This document shows, one piece after another, positions 61,555-64,000 of a stretch of DNA of 64,000 nucleotides. Both the position numbers and the translations under genes were made by a program. Source of the DNA: an uncultured Collinsella sp. Its GTDB lineage: Bacteria; Actinomycetota; Coriobacteriia; Coriobacteriales; Coriobacteriaceae. The notes under the pieces are model-generated. The model worked only from the letters and a program-made list of their open reading frames with translations, ran no database searches and was not told where the DNA came from. Where the stretch lies: assembly GCA_958403385.1 (NCBI GenBank), contig CATXXC010000012.1:25448-89447 (forward strand), written 5' to 3'. Numbering within the stretch: the stretch's first letter is position 1; each line of letters begins with the position of its first letter.

Positions 61555-61665
61555 TGGCATGAAAATCTAACTTGATTTGCAATGCCATAGTATACGGGCA
61601 TTTTCAATTACAAGATACACCTTGCCGTTTCAAGTGTTGATGGTAAACTTTCACTTGCCGTTTAC
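61555..61665. promoter_or_regulatory. Shared control region between rpiR and the fructose PTS gene
   Basis: GGCAT-type half-sites occur at 61555-61560 (TGGCAT), 61582-61587 (ATGCCA) and 61597-61602 (GGCATT), around a minus-strand -10 TATACT (61593-61588). Further on, CTTGCCGTTT occurs twice (61621-61630 and 61654-61663, 33 bp apart). GTAAAC/GTTTAC (61643-61665) forms an inverted repeat overlapping GGTAAACT. These are operator candidates for the regulator. Confidence 0.5.
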
Positions 61666-61750
61666 GGTTATGAAAGAACCTTTCACCGGAGAATTGCGCC
61701 TTGTCTCTTCTCACGCGGACGGTAGGTTGGTATCTTTCAGTTGTGGAAAA

Positions 61751-61791
61751 ACGCGCATCGAAGCGCGTGTAGGGGAGCGCCCGCGGGCGCT
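61751..61791 (+). other. Two tandem hairpins in the PTS leader
   Basis: ACGCGC (61751-61756) pairs with GCGCGT (61763-61768). A perfect palindrome with half-site AGCGCCCG spans 61776-61791. Both lie within 65 bases of the start codon, and the AAGGAGGG follows 9 bases later. Confidence 0.55.
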
Positions 61792-61812
61792 GTACTCAAG
61801 AAGGAGGGACAC

Positions 61813-63816
61813 ATGGCTAAGTTTGACATCATCGCCGCGACCGGTTGCCCGACCGGCATTGCGCACACCTTCATGGCGAAGGAGGCGCTGGAGAAGGCAG
61901 CTGCCGAGCGCGGTCTGACCATTAAGGTCGAGACTCATGGCCAGGTCGGTGTCGAGAACGAGCTCACCAAGAGCGAGATCGCCGGTGCCAAGGCCGTCGT
62001 CGTCGCAGCCGATAAGGATGTCCAGGCTGAGCGTTTCGCCGGTAAGCCCATGGTTTCCGTTGGTGTTTCCAAGGCCCTGTCTGTCGAGGCTGCTGGTAAG
62101 CTGATCGACCGCGCGCTCGCCGCCAAGGGCGACGACACGGTTGCCGCTGCCGCCGATGTCGAGGACGAGGTCGAGGAGAAGGAGTCCATCGGCCACGTCA
62201 TCTACAAGCACCTCATGAACGGCGTCAGCCACATGCTGGTTTTCGTCGTTGCCGGTGGTGTTCTGACCGCCATTTCGTTCCTGTGGGGCATCACGTCCTT
62301 TGATTCGACGGCTGCCGACTACAACAGCTTTGCTGCGATGCTCAAGATCATCGGCGGCATCGCCATGAACCTTATGGTTCCGGTGCTTTCCGCCTACATC
62401 GCCGAATCCATCGGCAAGCGCCCGGCGCTCGTCCCCGGTTTCGTTGCCGGTATGATTGCCATCCAGGGCCTGCCTGTTAACGCCGAGACCGGCATGATCG
62501 ACGCCGGTGGCGCCGGCGTGGGCTTCGGCTTCCTGGGCGGCATCGTCGGCGGCTTCCTCGCCGGCTATGTCATCCTGCTGCTCGAGAAGGTTTTCTCTAA
62601 AATTCCCGCGAGCCTTAATGGCCTGAAGGCAATCTTTCTGTATCCGCTGTGCTCTACCGCCATCGTCGGCCTGGTCATGCTCGGTATTTCCGGCCCCATG
62701 GCTGCCATTAACCAGGGTATGATGGATTTCCTGCAGAGCCTCGGTAACTCCGGTCCGGTGATCCTTGGCCTGGCCATCGGCTGCATGTGCGCCTTTGATA
62801 TGGGCGGCCCGGTCAACAAGGCTGCTTACGCTACTGGCACCTTCCTGCTCGGTACCGCTCTCGAAGCTGGCGTCGGCACCGAGACCTACAACTTCGGCAC
62901 CAACTTCATGGCTGCCGTCTCCGCCGCTTGCATCGTTCCGCCGCTGATCACCACCTTCGCCGTCGTTGTCGGCAAGAAGTACTTCAGCCAGGAGGATCAT
63001 GACGCCGGTATCGTCAACCTCATCCTTGGTTGCACCCACATCACCGAGGGCGCCATTCCGTTCATGACCAAGAACATCTGGCCCGTCATGCCCATCATGA
63101 TGCTCGGTTCTTCCATCGCTTCCATCTTGACCATCTTCTTCAACGTTCACGATCCGGCGCCTCACGGCGGCTTCCTGGTCCTGCCCGTTGTCGAGAACGG
63201 TCCGCTGTGGGTCCTCGCGATCCTCATCGGCGCTGTGGTCGGTGGCATCCTGTTCGTGGCCTTCAAGAAGTACGACTTCGAGAAGAATCAGAAGGCCGCT
63301 CCTGTAGCCAGGTCCGTTGAGGCCCCCAAGGCCGCTGCCGTCGAGGCCCCCAAGGAAGAGGCTGCCGACTTCGTGAAGGTCGAGAATGTCTTTGTCGCCG
63401 AGGACTTCGCTTCTCGTGACGAGGCTCTGAGCTTCGTTTCCAACCAGGCTGTCAAGGCCGGTATCGCCAGCGACGCCGACGCCGTGATGAACGCCTTCCT
63501 GGCCCGCGAGGCCGAGGGCACCACGGGCATGATGGAGGGCTTCGCCATCCCGCATGCCAAGTCCGACGCCATTACCGAGGCTGCCGTCATCGTCGTCAAG
63601 GACGAGTCCGGTGTGACCGGTTGGGACACCATGGACGGCGCTCCCGTCAACGTGGCCATCGCGCTGCTCATCCCGGGTGCCCAGGCCGGCACCACGCACC
63701 TTAAGATCCTGTCCAAGGTCGCCGAGGCGCTCATGGACGAGGACTTCCGTGCCACCGTCAAGGGTTCCACCGACGCCGCCAAGATCGCCAAGACGATCAA
63801 CGCCCGCCTGGTCTAA
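61813..63816 (+). CDS. Fructose-type PTS enzyme IIBCA
   Basis: A 667-residue fused phosphotransferase permease in the order B-C-A. The IIB domain has IIAATGCPTGIAHTFMAKEA with phospho-site Cys12. The IIC domain (about 135-500) has the typical fructose-family blocks such as PGFVAGMIA, FDMGGPVNKAAYA and HITEGAIPF. An Ala/Pro/Glu linker leads to the IIA domain with phospho-His581 (GFAIPHAKS). It takes up a sugar, probably fructose, as a 1-phosphate. fruK is not in the window. Start ATG 61813 has AAGGAGGG upstream. The RpiR-type gene next to it is the probable regulator. Confidence 0.92.
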   Translation: MAKFDIIAATGCPTGIAHTFMAKEALEKAAAERGLTIKVETHGQVGVENELTKSEIAGAKAVVVAADKDVQAERFAGKPMVSVGVSKALSVEAAGKLIDRALAAKGDDTVAAAADVEDEVEEKESIGHVIYKHLMNGVSHMLVFVVAGGVLTAISFLWGITSFDSTAADYNSFAAMLKIIGGIAMNLMVPVLSAYIAESIGKRPALVPGFVAGMIAIQGLPVNAETGMIDAGGAGVGFGFLGGIVGGFLAGYVILLLEKVFSKIPASLNGLKAIFLYPLCSTAIVGLVMLGISGPMAAINQGMMDFLQSLGNSGPVILGLAIGCMCAFDMGGPVNKAAYATGTFLLGTALEAGVGTETYNFGTNFMAAVSAACIVPPLITTFAVVVGKKYFSQEDHDAGIVNLILGCTHITEGAIPFMTKNIWPVMPIMMLGSSIASILTIFFNVHDPAPHGGFLVLPVVENGPLWVLAILIGAVVGGILFVAFKKYDFEKNQKAAPVARSVEAPKAAAVEAPKEEAADFVKVENVFVAEDFASRDEALSFVSNQAVKAGIASDADAVMNAFLAREAEGTTGMMEGFAIPHAKSDAITEAAVIVVKDESGVTGWDTMDGAPVNVAIALLIPGAQAGTTHLKILSKVAEALMDEDFRATVKGSTDAAKIAKTINARLV

Positions 63817-63852
63817 TCCCGCAACACGCGAATACCATCGCCCCCTGTATAT

Positions 63853-63888
63853 AAGGCGGAGTCCCTCTCCAGGGCCTCCGCCTTTTTC
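63853..63888 (+). terminator. PTS gene terminator
   Basis: AGGCGGAG pairs with CTCCGCCT and is followed by five T residues. Confidence 0.88.
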
Positions 63889-63950
63889 TACCCCTCCCAT
63901 AAGTTGCGGTGAAATAGGGACTGTTTAAACGATTCAACCCCAAATGGGGG

Positions 63951-64000
63951 TGCGGACAGAAAGTTGGACCGCGGGGCGGTCCGGACTGGAGGTTCGCATG
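63951..64000 (+). mobile_element. Probable left end of an IS3-like insertion sequence
   Basis: TGCGGACAGAAAGTTGGACC looks like the terminal inverted repeat of IS3-family elements. It is followed by a short GC hairpin (GACCGC/GCGGTC), a TGGAGG ribosome-binding site (63987-63992) and an ATG in the last three bases. The transposase itself is outside the window, so this is judged by form only. Confidence 0.45.

Noticed and set aside
61711..63900. A 729-codon open frame opposite the PTS gene
   Set aside because: Antisense shadow with simple composition; the + strand has clear IIB, IIC and IIA motifs.
1..64000. CRISPR array, prophage or defence island
   Set aside because: No regularly spaced direct repeats, phage structural genes or restriction/toxin genes were seen; gene content is almost wholly housekeeping.

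Overview
The window looks like ordinary chromosomal DNA of a high-GC actinobacterium of the class Coriobacteriia, most likely Collinsella. I infer this from the codon use, from Firmicutes-like gene orders inside a clearly actinobacterial protein set, and from the style of intergenic repeats; no database search was possible. Nearly all genes are on the + strand. The minus strand carries only four: the UPF0251/NifX-like gene, a cobO remnant, an iron-type alcohol dehydrogenase and an RpiR-type regulator.

Layout. 1-10.1 kb: translation and replication core (nusA end, infB, rbfA, nrnA-type DHH, truB, ribF, dnaG, rpoD). 10.2-10.4 kb: two identical tRNA-Asn genes. 10.6-25.5 kb: a long run with the Firmicutes-like order Asp23-fakA-recG-rsmD-coaD, a DivIVA-like protein, yceD-rpmF-plsX, acpP-rnc-smc-ftsY-ffh. 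It links fatty-acid/phospholipid supply, ribosome assembly, chromosome condensation and the SRP pathway. 25.6-28.9 kb: a minus-strand UPF0251-NifX fusion with paired operator-like palindromes, then thyA-folA and a SpoU methyltransferase. 29.0-34.3 kb: MATE transporter, cobO pseudogene, ftsH, a DUF523 protein and an alcohol dehydrogenase.

34.3-44.0 kb: an isoleucine T-box leader and ileS, lspA-rluD, a membrane GT2 glycosyltransferase, a small prepilin peptidase, an HD-domain dNTPase-like protein and rarA. 44.1-47.3 kb: a stress-type cluster of a DUF948 protein, an anti-sigma-like protein, a SigB/SigF-type sigma factor and an AI-2E-family permease. 47.4-60.6 kb: alaS-ruvX-mltG-yqeG-aroK-(degenerate aroB)-pepQ-efp-Asp23-nusB-xseB-tlyA-nadK-recN, mostly overlapping or closely spaced and so probably a few long operons. 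60.7-63.8 kb: an RpiR regulator divergent from a fructose-type PTS EIIBCA. The last 50 bases look like the left end of an IS3-like element.

The window holds no prophage, CRISPR array or obvious defence island. The points most worth a second look are: the UPF0251-NifX fusion with its internal ribosome-binding site and paired palindromes; the cobO gene collapsed by a microhomology deletion; an AroB homologue at the aroB locus that has lost its metal ligands; an anti-sigma-like protein without kinase boxes; a zinc-knuckle-like tail on NusA; and dispersed GGGAC-cored palindromes. Two stretches longer than 300 bases lack an intact gene: 30403-30764 (palindromic repeat, cobO remnant, ftsH promoter) and 34326-34812 (ileS T-box leader).
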